33,418 bases of DNA from RQOF01 sp964461135 (GTDB lineage: Bacteria; Calditrichota; Calditrichia; RBG-13-44-9), in NCBI GenBank assembly GCA_964461135.1, contig CAYWTB010000047.1:1-33418 (forward strand), written 5' to 3'. The translations under genes and the position numbers were made by a program. Numbering within the stretch: position 1 is the stretch's first letter; each line of letters opens with the position of its first letter. Below the pieces are notes generated by a model. The model was given only the letters and a program-made list of their open reading frames with translations, was not told where the DNA came from and searched no databases. Shown here one piece after another: positions 7,217 to 15,411 of the stretch.

Positions 7217-8868
7217 TTTTTCCTTTCCTTTTCCCTGGAATCCCTGTTTTGACAATAATTCAGGGAAGCTTTTACAAAACTGACAAACAGGGGGTGTGGC
7301 TGCATAATACGGCTTTTTAATTCCGGATGAAACTGGCAACCCACGAAATAGGGATGATTTTCAAGTTCAATCATTTCCACTAAATTGCCATCCGGGGAAA
7401 GACCACTCAGGGTCATACCATTTTCCTGCAGAATCCGCCGGTATTCATTATTAACCTCATATCGATGGCGATGTCGCTCGCTGATATAATTGGACTGATA
7501 GGCCCGGGCAGCCCTGGTATTATCCTTTAATATGCAGGCATAAGCTCCCAGCCGCATGGTTCCGCCCAAATCTTTAATATTTTTCTGGGATTCCATGATA
7601 TGAATTACGGGATGAGGAGTATCAGGATCGAACTCGATACTGTTGGCACCCTTAAGACTGCATCTGTGCCGCGCAAATTCAATGACGGCACACTGCAAAC
7701 CCAGACAGATACCAAAAAATGGAATCATATTTTCCCGGGAATATTGAATGGCCCTTAATTTCCCTTCAATTCCTCTTTCACCAAAACCACCCGGAATGAG
7801 CAGGCCGCAAACATCCGATAAATATTTTTCAGGACCTGCATTTTCCACATCCTCCGAATCCACCCATTTCATCACCACCCGGGTATTATTGGCCATTCCC
7901 GCATGTATAAATGATTCGGATATACTTTTATAAGCATCTTTTAATTTGATATATTTACCACAGATTGCAATTATTATTTTGTGAGCAGGATTTTTAATTT
8001 TATCCACAATTTGGCGGAAGTGATCAAGATTTGGATTTTCCTTTTTTAAATGGAGGAGTTCAACAACCTGCTCATCCAGATTCTGCCCAGCAAATTTCAG
8101 CGGAACCTCATAGATTGTGGATACATCAATAGCTTCAATCACACGTTCCGCCCTCACATTACAGAACAGAGCGATTTTTTCCTTCAGGTTTTTATTGAGA
8201 TGGCGGTCTGTGCGGCAGAGAAGAAAATTCGGCTGGATACCAATCTCACGCAACCGCATTACCGAATGCTGTGTCGGTTTGGTCTTGGGTTCACCTGCAG
8301 TTTCAATAAAAGGTACCAGCGTCAGATGCATTGTGATGGTATTGCCCTCCCCTGCTTCCAGGCAGAACTGACGAATGGCCTCCAGGAAGGGCAAGCTCTC
8401 GATATCTCCCACGGTCCCACCCACTTCAACAATTACCACCTCAGCCTCAGTTTCACGGGCCAGAACAATGATCCGTTGCTTGATTTCATCGGTAATATGA
8501 GGGATGACCTGTACAGTGGCGCCCAGATAGTCCCCCCGCCGCTCCCTTGATATAACCGTGTTATAAATCTGACCGGTTGTCACATTATTCCTCTGGGACA
8601 TATTTTCCGCGATGAATCGTTCATAATGTCCCAGATCAAGATCAGTTTCGGCTCCATCATCAGTAACGTATACTTCACCATGCTGGTAAGGACTCATGGT
8701 GCCCGGATCTACATTAAGGTAAGGATCCATCTTCATGATTGTTACTTTCAGCCTGCGTGATTTTAGCAAAAAACCCAGAGAAGCACAGGCGATTCCTTTT
8801 CCCAGTGATGATACCACACCACCTGTCACAAAAATAAATTTGGTTTTTTCAGGAATTTTTTTACTCAA
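7213..8868 (-). CDS. pyrG: CTP synthase PyrG
   Basis: PyrG makes CTP from UTP, ATP and glutamine. The 551-residue chain has the synthase domain first (FVTGGVVSSLGKG close to the N-terminus, then KMDPYLNVDPGTMSPYQHGEV in shortened form DPYLNVDPGTMSP and DGAETDLDLGHYERF). A class I glutamine amidotransferase domain follows, with nucleophile Cys in FFGICLGLQ and the His/Glu pair in CQFHPELKS. Length fits the family (E. coli 545). The start is TTG at 8868: no ATG occurs before the conserved FVTGG motif, and TAGGAC upstream can serve as ribosome site. The first 8 bases overlap the end of kdsB, and the stop overlaps the next gene. CTP is the co-substrate of KdsB, which explains the gene order kdsB-pyrG-kdsA. 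Confidence 0.97.
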   Translation of the reverse strand: MSKKIPEKTKFIFVTGGVVSSLGKGIACASLGFLLKSRRLKVTIMKMDPYLNVDPGTMSPYQHGEVYVTDDGAETDLDLGHYERFIAENMSQRNNVTTGQIYNTVISRERRGDYLGATVQVIPHITDEIKQRIIVLARETEAEVVIVEVGGTVGDIESLPFLEAIRQFCLEAGEGNTITMHLTLVPFIETAGEPKTKPTQHSVMRLREIGIQPNFLLCRTDRHLNKNLKEKIALFCNVRAERVIEAIDVSTIYEVPLKFAGQNLDEQVVELLHLKKENPNLDHFRQIVDKIKNPAHKIIIAICGKYIKLKDAYKSISESFIHAGMANNTRVVMKWVDSEDVENAGPEKYLSDVCGLLIPGGFGERGIEGKLRAIQYSRENMIPFFGICLGLQCAVIEFARHRCSLKGANSIEFDPDTPHPVIHIMESQKNIKDLGGTMRLGAYACILKDNTRAARAYQSNYISERHRHRYEVNNEYRRILQENGMTLSGLSPDGNLVEMIELENHPYFVGCQFHPELKSRIMQPHPLFVSFVKASLNYCQNRDSREKERKK

Positions 8869-9616
8869 TACTCTGTCCTATTTCTTTTAACATTTCTTCC
8901 ACTTTCTGGATATCATTGGGAGTATCCACACCAAAGGAGGGCCGGCCGGTGGGAACAACTTTAATTTTGTAGCCACGGGCCAGAATTCGCAACTGTTCTA
9001 ATTTTTCAGCATTTTCCAGTGGAGAGGAATCCCATTCGATAAATTTAAGAAGCAAAGCCCGGCGATAGACGTAAATGCCCAAGTGCTGAAAAAGCACCGG
9101 AAGGGGAGTGAAACGTCCTTCGCGAAAATATGGGACGGGAAGTCGGGAAAAAAACAAAGCAAAATTATTGTCATCAGTTATCACTTTTACCACATTAGGA
9201 TCCTTCCAGGTCGTCTCTTTCCTGAGGAGACAGCCCAGTGTAGAGACATGCACACTCTGGTCCTGCTTTAAAACATCGATGGCATTATTAATGGAAACCG
9301 CATCAATAAGTGGTTCGTCTCCCTGCAAATTTACAATGATTTCAGAGGATATCTTTTTTGCCACCCATCCCACCCGGTCACTCCCCGATGCCAGATTATC
9401 CGGCGTCATCATGGCTTCGTATCCGGCCTCCGAAACCACCCTGACAATTCTGTCATCATCTGTTGCTACAATGATACGATCCACTGCAGGTATCTCTCTG
9501 GCCCGTTCAACAACATGCAGGATGAGGGGACGTCCCGCCAAATAAATCAGTGGTTTTCCCGGCAGGCGTTTCGACCCATACCTTGCTGGAATAATTACAG
9601 CAACTTCTCTTTCCAT
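8861..9616 (-). CDS. kdsB: CMP-Kdo synthetase (3-deoxy-manno-octulosonate cytidylyltransferase) KdsB
   Basis: KdsB activates Kdo with CTP to give CMP-Kdo, the donor for the LPS inner core. The 251 residues begin with the nucleotide-binding IIPARYGSKRLPGKPL (8-23), followed by ATDDDRI (51-57), SGSDRV (78-82 region, usually SGTDR) and the metal-binding NLQGDEP (96-102). They end with FGVDTPNDIQKVEEML, the usual C-terminal signature. Length is normal. It appears to be the first gene of the LPS operon: 451 bases upstream are free of genes. I see no convincing Shine-Dalgarno before the ATG at 9616. It overlaps pyrG by 8 bases. Confidence 0.96.
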   Translation of the reverse strand: MEREVAVIIPARYGSKRLPGKPLIYLAGRPLILHVVERAREIPAVDRIIVATDDDRIVRVVSEAGYEAMMTPDNLASGSDRVGWVAKKISSEIIVNLQGDEPLIDAVSINNAIDVLKQDQSVHVSTLGCLLRKETTWKDPNVVKVITDDNNFALFFSRLPVPYFREGRFTPLPVLFQHLGIYVYRRALLLKFIEWDSSPLENAEKLEQLRILARGYKIKVVPTGRPSFGVDTPNDIQKVEEMLKEIGQSIE

Positions 9617-10067
9617 AAATTAATTCAATTTATCTTGTTTACCGCAGCCCGTATTTCCGGATTTTGTATACGGATTATCAAGTGCAGCGTATATAACATA
9701 AAGAATTTTCTCTCTCTGCCCTATCTTTTTTTTAAAGCATCATCCAACAAAACAATAAACATTATTATGAAAATATTGCATCAAGAAGGATGCACTTACT
9801 ATGAGACAAAAATTTTTCTTAAATAGATAAAGAGTGGCAAGCGTGCACACATGCCTGGTAAAAATAAAAAATCTCTCTATGAAAAACAATATCTAAAGTA
9901 TTCCATCTCCGGAAGAACGGTATGCCGTTCATATAAGTGAGAGAAATTCGCCAATTCTCAGGTGCAGAATCAGCAGGATTTACCAATAAGTAAGAGAGGA
10001 GTGACTATCCGGTTACAGATCAATTTTATTCTTAAAGCTGGCAAGACTATCAAAGCTGAGAAACTGA
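9617..10067. other. 451-base gap between kdsB and the Fur-family gene
   Basis: The gap is AT-rich and holds no convincing gene on either strand. It must contain the promoter of the Kdo/Lpt operon (minus strand), but I could not pick one with good -35 and -10 boxes; a TTATAT element lies around 9690-9700 on the minus strand. A perfect six-base-pair hairpin, GAACGG/CCGTTC (9915-9920 and 9925-9930) with a TATG loop, is visible but has no T-run on either side. No Fur-box-like palindrome was recognised. Confidence 0.5.
9915..9930. other. Small perfect inverted repeat
   Basis: GAACGG and CCGTTC flank a TATG loop. With six pairs and no adjacent U tract it is not a normal terminator. It could be a small operator or an RNA hairpin in the tail of the Fur-family transcript, or chance. 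Confidence 0.3.
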
Positions 10068-10511
10068 CTAATCGGTGTTCTGATGTTCTTTACAGCGGCC
10101 ATAGATCTGGAGTTGATGACGGACCATTTTCATAACATATTTTTCGCAGATTTCCCGCTGCCGTTTTTCAATAATTTCATCAGTAAATTCAATCACCTTC
10201 CCGCACACAACGCAGATCAGATGATCGTGGTGGGGTACATTAAAATCCAGTTCATAACTGGCATAATTCTGGCCCAAATTTTCCTTTTTCAGAATGCCGA
10301 TTTGCGAGAGCAGATCGAGAGTCCGGTAGATCGTAGCCCTGGAAATATGGTCATATTTTTTTCGGATATGGATGAACAGCTGTTCGGCATCGAAATGTGA
10401 CGGAAAATTAAATATTTCTTCCAGAATAGTCAGACGTTCGGTGGTAAATCTGAGATTATTTTCTCTTAAATGAGATCGTAATTTTTTAAGGGCAGATTGA
10501 AGATCCAACAT
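10068..10511 (-). CDS. Fur-family metal- or peroxide-responsive transcriptional regulator
   Basis: A 147-residue dimeric DNA-binding repressor of the Fur/Zur/PerR family. The winged helix covers about 1-85, with FTTERLTILE and the recognition region SRATIYRTLDLL (57-68). The dimer domain has the metal site HHDH (94-97), a CxxC zinc pair Cys100/Cys103, and His132. The usual second CxxC near the C-terminus is reduced to Cys140-Lys-Glu-His143, so the structural zinc would have three Cys and one His, or be altered. It follows the M23 peptidase gene by 67 bases. Which ligand it senses (Fe, Zn, Mn or peroxide) cannot be read from the sequence, so no symbol is given. Confidence 0.88.
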   Translation of the reverse strand: MLDLQSALKKLRSHLRENNLRFTTERLTILEEIFNFPSHFDAEQLFIHIRKKYDHISRATIYRTLDLLSQIGILKKENLGQNYASYELDFNVPHHDHLICVVCGKVIEFTDEIIEKRQREICEKYVMKMVRHQLQIYGRCKEHQNTD

Positions 10512-10578
10512 AAAGTGTGACTCAGTCTCAATTTATTGTTAAAAAATCCAGATTGAATTTAATATATTTACCTTTTAA

Positions 10579-11502
10579 TTATTCGAAACTAATATCATTA
10601 AAATAATATTCGGTGGGATTAACCGGTTTCCCCTTGAAATGTACTTCGTAGTGAAGATGAGGGGCAGTGGAAATACCGGTATTACCGACTTCACCAATTT
10701 TGTCCCCACGTTTTACAAATTGGCCCCGTCTTACGTAAATTTTTTGCAGGTGACCGTACTTGGTTTCAAATCCGTATTTATGATTAATGGACACAAATAG
10801 TCCGTAACCGCCATTGGTTCCTGTAAATGTAACGTAACCATCCCCGGAAGCCATAACAGGCGTACCCCGGTTTGCAGCCAGATCAATGCCGTGATGATCC
10901 ATTATCCTTTTAAAGATGGGGTGTCTTCTTCTACCGAACCCATCCGTAATTCGACCTGCCAGCACCGGTTTAATGGCGGGCAGAAAACGCAGGGAATCCT
11001 CTTTACGTTCCATAGTGGAAAGCAGTTTTTTAAAACTTTCACCTTCCAGTTTTATTTCTCTTTCCAGTTTGGCCAGCGTGGATTGATTATTTAAAATGAC
11101 CGATTGCAGTTTCAAATCTTCCAGTTTGAGATGATTGATATTGGATATGTCCGAACCTCCGATACCTACTAATCTCACATCATCTTCGATGGGAGGAATA
11201 TCCAAGCGGGCGCGGATTTTATCATCTAATTCTTCTATCTGATCAATATGACCCCGAATCAGGGTGATTTTGTCACCCATCAATTTTATCTGTTGCTGCA
11301 GTATTGTATTTTCACTTTGAAGTTTGGTTATTTGCGAATTGTGATTGAATTTTATGCCCAAATCTATTGATATTTTAAGTAAAACTCCAATTATAATAAA
11401 AATTAAAAAAAGACCCAGAGTAAACTTAATTAGAGAAATCCTGACCTGCTTTATTGTCGTTGTTTTCGGATTAATAAAAATAAAATGTGGTCTGTCTTTC
11501 AT
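10579..11502 (-). CDS. M23-family (LytM/NlpD-type) peptidoglycan endopeptidase, membrane-anchored
   Basis: The 307 residues have a short cytoplasmic N-terminus, one transmembrane helix (about 28-48), a periplasmic coiled coil (about 55-165) and a C-terminal M23 domain. The zinc ligands are visible: His203 and Asp207 in HHGID, and His284 in HLHYEV, with His251 in KYGHL and His282 as catalytic partners. The enzyme is therefore expected to be active and to cut peptide cross-links, unlike EnvC/NlpD-type activators that lack ligands. Coiled-coil M23 proteins usually take part in cell division or envelope remodelling. It has its own strong candidate promoter upstream, and the Fur-family gene follows 67 bases later, so the two may be co-transcribed. 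Confidence 0.9.
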   Translation of the reverse strand: MKDRPHFIFINPKTTTIKQVRISLIKFTLGLFLIFIIIGVLLKISIDLGIKFNHNSQITKLQSENTILQQQIKLMGDKITLIRGHIDQIEELDDKIRARLDIPPIEDDVRLVGIGGSDISNINHLKLEDLKLQSVILNNQSTLAKLEREIKLEGESFKKLLSTMERKEDSLRFLPAIKPVLAGRITDGFGRRRHPIFKRIMDHHGIDLAANRGTPVMASGDGYVTFTGTNGGYGLFVSINHKYGFETKYGHLQKIYVRRGQFVKRGDKIGEVGNTGISTAPHLHYEVHFKGKPVNPTEYYFNDISFE

Positions 11503-11924
11503 CGCATATAATCCTTAATAAATATTTTCATTAGTGCTTAAAATAAAGATTTTTGTGATTTTTGTCAATAATTAATAATAAAGTTTTTTAACTCTTTTAT
11601 CCTTCTTTTATGGCTGACACAAACAACCATATACCTAAGTCCATATTTAACAATCCTCTACCATTACTATCGACCTTTTAATAAACTATTTTAGAAAAAA
11701 AATCATTTATCCAATTTTGTTAATTTTTATGTTCATATTTTCATTGTCCTGTTTTGAGCCGCCTGCAGCCCATCAGGGTCACCTAAGATTCTTCAATGGG
11801 TATATAATATTTAGCAGGCGCAAACAAAACAATGGCATGATACTGAAATAATACAGGTATTAGTGACAAAAAATTATCTTTACCAGAGTAAAGATATTCG
11901 AAAATTCAGATATTTATTTAATTA
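11503..11924. other. 422-base AT-rich gap upstream of the M23 gene
   Basis: Apart from the M23 promoter (11540-11568), this gap holds no convincing gene. A plus-strand 40-codon frame (11729-11851) begins with a hydrophobic stretch ending in FSLSC, like a lipoprotein signal. The in-frame bases before its ATG also read as a basic-then-hydrophobic leader but have no ATG start, and the rest of the frame does not look like a protein. It may be the ruin of a lipoprotein gene or chance. Confidence 0.5.
11540..11568 (-). promoter_or_regulatory. Strong sigma-70-like promoter for the M23 peptidase gene
   Basis: On the minus strand a perfect TTGACA (11568-11563) is followed after exactly 17 bases by TATTTT (11545-11540). 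Transcription would start near 11533, about 30 bases before the ATG at 11502, which is preceded by AAGGA. The spacing, the perfect -35 box and the AT-rich surroundings make this the best promoter in the window. Confidence 0.65.
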
Positions 11925-12317
11925 TTAGCGAAATAACGCTTTAATGCTTCCCCAGCTGCGGGAGATATTGCTGATATTAGGAAATACAGGTAATGTTTCA
12001 CTGTATTGAAACGTGCCATCTTTATTTACCAGCCGCAAACGGTAGTAAAAAATGCTGTTCGTCATTCCCAGTTTGTTATCTTCATACCTGTATTGAAATC
12101 CCGGTCCACGGGCAGTCACATCACCGATTTCAATGAAATGAGAATTATCATTAGAGCGTTCTACCACAAATTTAGATAATTCATCTTCCGAGGATGTTTT
12201 CCATTCAAGGATGATCTTGTCCTGTTCGGGTTCGGCTTTCCACTCCACAATAACAGCATTTGCTAAAAGGAGGGAGGTACTCCAAAGAAGTAATAAAATT
12301 GTTTGAAAAATTTTCAT
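11925..12317 (-). CDS. Small secreted FN3-like protein of unknown function
   Basis: A 130-residue protein with a signal peptide (about 1-19, ending near LLLANA). The mature part has the pattern of one fibronectin type III-like domain: VEWKAEPEQDKIILEWKT, then FVVERSNDNSHFIEIGDV, YRYEDN and FYYRLRLVNKDG. This ERS...F..IG...YYRL pattern is common in secreted proteins of the FCB group. There it usually precedes a sorting domain, which this short protein lacks; it ends in a short tail after PVFPNIS. It stands alone between AT-rich gaps. It could be a genuine small exported protein or the surviving C-terminal part of a larger one, though the intact signal peptide favours the former. Confidence 0.7.
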   Translation of the reverse strand: MKIFQTILLLLWSTSLLLANAVIVEWKAEPEQDKIILEWKTSSEDELSKFVVERSNDNSHFIEIGDVTARGPGFQYRYEDNKLGMTNSIFYYRLRLVNKDGTFQYSETLPVFPNISNISRSWGSIKALFR

Positions 12318-12569
12318 AGTGACTTAAAGTTGTACCATATAATTTAATATTTTTTTGAAAAAAATCAAGCACCAACTTTAATTTTATTGAATTTATTGAA
12401 AAAATGGTGCCGAGGGGTAATAAAACGCCAATATCAGGAATTCCGCCACTTGCCAGACCTTATCAGATCAGCTGCCGTAGGAAAGAAAATTTTACCCTGC
12501 AGAGAGCGGGAAAGCAGTGGGTCCCGGCAAAATAAGATTTAAGATCACAAAGGGGAGTATTATTGTAAG

Positions 12570-12586
12570 CAGCAGGCTGACTGCTG
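12570..12586 (-). other. Hairpin just after the patatin gene stop codon
   Basis: CAGCAG (12570-12575) and CTGCTG (12581-12586) form a perfect six-pair stem around a five-base loop, three bases beyond the stop codon on the minus strand. There is no clear T-run after it, so it may be a weak or factor-dependent terminator or an mRNA 3' stabiliser. The rest of the 271-base gap to the next gene shows nothing I can name. Confidence 0.3.
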
Positions 12587-12588
12587 AC

Positions 12589-15255
12589 TTAGAAGTTATA
12601 TCCCATTGAAAAATATAGTCTGTGCCTGATGCCGGTCAACCGGCTGTACATAAATTCTATAGGACCGAAAATTGAATTGAGAGACAAGGAGACGCTCCAG
12701 CTGGTAATAAAGTTGGAACGGCGGATCGGTGCCTCGGTGGATTCCCAGGTTGCTCCCACATTATAGCTGGCTCCCATATACATATCCACTGGTATCTGCC
12801 AGCGAAATTTATAGCGGAACTCATTGTTAAGTACGGCAATGCGCCGTCCGAAACGTTCCTGATCATACAAACCGGGAAAATCAAATCGACCACCCATGGT
12901 AAAGAATTCTGAGAAAGGTACGGTAAGATCACCACTTCCACCCCTCATCGTGATATGATAGATCACAGTTTTCAGCAGCGGATAATACCCTTCCAGGGCA
13001 ATATAAAAACGAATAAATGAATTTGAACCACCCAAAAAGGCCTTCGTACCGGTCTCCCAGAACCAGCGATTGTAAATCCCCTTATCTGGAAAAGGTAATT
13101 TATCACGTTTATCCACCACAGAGCGGATAGCGAAGGAACGGATTTTATACCGATCGGCGTATGGGAAATTTCCTTCATAGGTATGGACACTCACATTATC
13201 CCAGCGGAATTCACCACTTATGGAACCCAGCCGGGCAATCTGCTGCCCAAGCACGAACGCCAATCCCCGACGGATGGTAAAATAGTCCCCCTCCTTAATA
13301 AAATTCTGGTAATAGCGGTCATAGCAGTCATTATAATAAAGTGAAAAGCGGTAGGTCAGCAGCGTATTGAATAAGCGGACACTGAATAATTGCAACTCCG
13401 TCCGTCTCTCCAAGTCTCCTATCAGGCCCAGCAGGGAGAATTTGATTTCCCGGCCATGCAGGTTGTCTTCTCCTAATTCCAAAAATGCATTGGCCTTTCT
13501 TTCCAGGGATGCATTAAGACCCAGCCGCATCATGAAATATTTTTTTTCTTTTAAGCGGACCACCAGCACATTAACCGGACCATCCCGAACAACATTAAAT
13601 GTAACACGGTCAAAGAGTCCTGTACTATATACATTCTGAACGCTTTCAATAGCTTTATGAGAAGTAAAAAGTGATTTTTCTTTCAGCGTAATTTCCCTCA
13701 GAACGATAGCATTCTTGGTAATCTTGTTACCTTCGATGCGAATGTTGCTGATATATCCCTCATCCACATAAATTGACAATGTTTGATTCTGGCGGTCGAA
13801 ATCGATATTCACTATCCGGGCCAGTGAGAATCCTTTTCTGAACAACTTTTCCATCAGGCTGTCAATATTGGAAAAAAGATGATGAATATTCAGGGGCTGA
13901 AAAAGAACAGAGCGCAGGTTTACAGGTGACAGGGAATCGGGATTCAAATAATTTGTCTTGACCACAATGTCCTCAACAGCCGGATATTCCCGGAGCACAA
14001 AATCTAGCCGGAGTGAACTGGGGGTGCCCCTTAATTCGACATGACACTCTTCCACTACACCGGTCCCGTATATTCGCTCCAGATCCCGGTACACATCATA
14101 AAGATGAACTGTATTCCCTTTACTGGAGAACAAATTCTGCCCCAGCGTATCTACCCACTCCGGTTTAGCTCCTTTAAAACAGACATCCGATATTTTACCC
14201 AGCAGGATATTTTCCCCCCACAGATTCTCCTGATAAATTCGAATAAGATTTCTTATGGAATCGATTTTCTTTATGGCCGCCTGATATCCCAGCTGAATGA
14301 GTGAATCGATCTGTGAGAAATCTCCTGTCGCATGAGCTTTAAGGTCCGGCAATATCAGGATATCTCCCCTCGCTCTGCTTTGAACCGTCGGTTCCTTCAT
14401 CATTATGGTGGTCACCTGATCAGCCAGTTGCCAGGGAGATTTCATCTGATCGGGCGTTCTGAGGGGAGAGGTTACATCCACGGCGATGATTAAATCAGCA
14501 TTATTGGCAATAGCAACATCCACCGGAAGATTATCACGGATTCCACCGTCGGCAAGCCACATGCCCTCCCATTCAACCGGAGCAAACAGGAGTGGTACAG
14601 CCATGCTGCCGCTGATGGCCTCGGCCAGGTCTCCTTTGGCAAGAACCACTCTCTCTCCGCTGATCAGGTCTGTTGCCACAGCACGGAAAGGAATACGCAA
14701 TTTATCAAAATCATTGGCCGATTGAAAATTGGCGGAAAGCAATCTGGAATAGATGATATCGAAAATTTTCTGACCCGGAGACAGGGAGGGAGGAATATAG
14801 GGAACCCCTTTATCAAACCGCAATTCCAGGAAATGTTTGCGGGGGGAGTACTTCTGAGCCCAGAAAAGGTTGGTTCGCTGGGTCTGATCTGAAAACAGAT
14901 TTTCCCAGTCTATCTGCTTAAATATTGCCGTGAGTTGATCAGCATTGTAACCCGCCGCATAAAAACCGCCTACCACACTTCCAATACTGCTGCCAACAAT
15001 TAAATCGACCGGAATTCCCTCTTCCTCAAACGCTTTCAGGACTCCGATATGAGCCATTCCGCGGGCTCCTCCTCCGCTGAGTACCAGCGCTATTTTCAAG
15101 GTCTTCGGTGTGTGATAAACCAGATTATTAAGGGGATAGCGGGTGGATGTATCCGTTGGCAATACAATTTTTTCTTCCAGGAAAGTATCCTGCGCATGGA
15201 GTATTACATGCAGACAAAATACAGTGAATAAAATTACACGGAAAACGGGTTGCAT
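12589..15255 (-). CDS. Patatin-like phospholipase with POTRA and outer-membrane barrel domains
   Basis: The 888 residues combine three parts. A signal peptide (about 1-21) leads to a patatin lipase domain with the oxyanion motif GGGARG (61-66), nucleophile Ser90 in GSSIG and Asp236 in ADGG, so the Ser-Asp dyad is complete. Then come POTRA-like segments (about 350-560; for example VDEGYISNIRIEGNKITKNAIVLREI, quoted here only as the stretch VDEGYISNIRIEGN). Last is a BamA/D15-type beta barrel (about 570-888) ending in the aromatic residue expected of such barrels (SMGYNF). This is the architecture of PlpD-like type Vd autotransporters, in which the lipase is carried to the surface or retained in the outer membrane. 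Its substrate is presumably phospholipid. It is transcribed after the DUF4175 gene, but with a 394-base gap, so it may have its own promoter. Confidence 0.9.
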   Translation of the reverse strand: MQPVFRVILFTVFCLHVILHAQDTFLEEKIVLPTDTSTRYPLNNLVYHTPKTLKIALVLSGGGARGMAHIGVLKAFEEEGIPVDLIVGSSIGSVVGGFYAAGYNADQLTAIFKQIDWENLFSDQTQRTNLFWAQKYSPRKHFLELRFDKGVPYIPPSLSPGQKIFDIIYSRLLSANFQSANDFDKLRIPFRAVATDLISGERVVLAKGDLAEAISGSMAVPLLFAPVEWEGMWLADGGIRDNLPVDVAIANNADLIIAVDVTSPLRTPDQMKSPWQLADQVTTIMMKEPTVQSRARGDILILPDLKAHATGDFSQIDSLIQLGYQAAIKKIDSIRNLIRIYQENLWGENILLGKISDVCFKGAKPEWVDTLGQNLFSSKGNTVHLYDVYRDLERIYGTGVVEECHVELRGTPSSLRLDFVLREYPAVEDIVVKTNYLNPDSLSPVNLRSVLFQPLNIHHLFSNIDSLMEKLFRKGFSLARIVNIDFDRQNQTLSIYVDEGYISNIRIEGNKITKNAIVLREITLKEKSLFTSHKAIESVQNVYSTGLFDRVTFNVVRDGPVNVLVVRLKEKKYFMMRLGLNASLERKANAFLELGEDNLHGREIKFSLLGLIGDLERRTELQLFSVRLFNTLLTYRFSLYYNDCYDRYYQNFIKEGDYFTIRRGLAFVLGQQIARLGSISGEFRWDNVSVHTYEGNFPYADRYKIRSFAIRSVVDKRDKLPFPDKGIYNRWFWETGTKAFLGGSNSFIRFYIALEGYYPLLKTVIYHITMRGGSGDLTVPFSEFFTMGGRFDFPGLYDQERFGRRIAVLNNEFRYKFRWQIPVDMYMGASYNVGATWESTEAPIRRSNFITSWSVSLSLNSIFGPIEFMYSRLTGIRHRLYFSMGYNF

Positions 15256-15354
15256 TAGGAAAAAGAATCTTTGTCAGCTTAATTTATAGAATGACCGGCT
15301 TTAGACCAGATCAAACATTAAAAGATACATCAAAACAATATAAAGAATCATTGC

Positions 15355-15381
15355 TGTCCAAAATAATTTATTTTTCGGACA
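15355..15381. promoter_or_regulatory. Dyad-symmetric element upstream of the patatin gene
   Basis: TGTCC and GGACA flank the perfect 15-base palindrome AAAATAATTTATTTT, with a two-base bulge on one side. A further GGACA half site lies at 15488-15492. Such a dyad about 100 bases upstream of a start codon is suited to bind a dimeric regulator, but no known operator was recognised. It could also be the end of a decayed mobile element. Confidence 0.3.
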
Positions 15382-15411
15382 AATTTTATTGTCATTATTA
15401 AAGTTAAGTGA

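Noticed and set aside
6842..7339. Longer form of the zinc-ribbon protein starting inside pyrG
   Set aside because: The extra 41 residues overlap the conserved end of PyrG, while the ATG at 7216 has a ribosome site and a classic ATGA overlap.
12400..12560. Possible structured RNA or tRNA between the FN3-like and patatin genes
   Set aside because: A few short pairings are present, but no cloverleaf, SRP-like or riboswitch core could be built.
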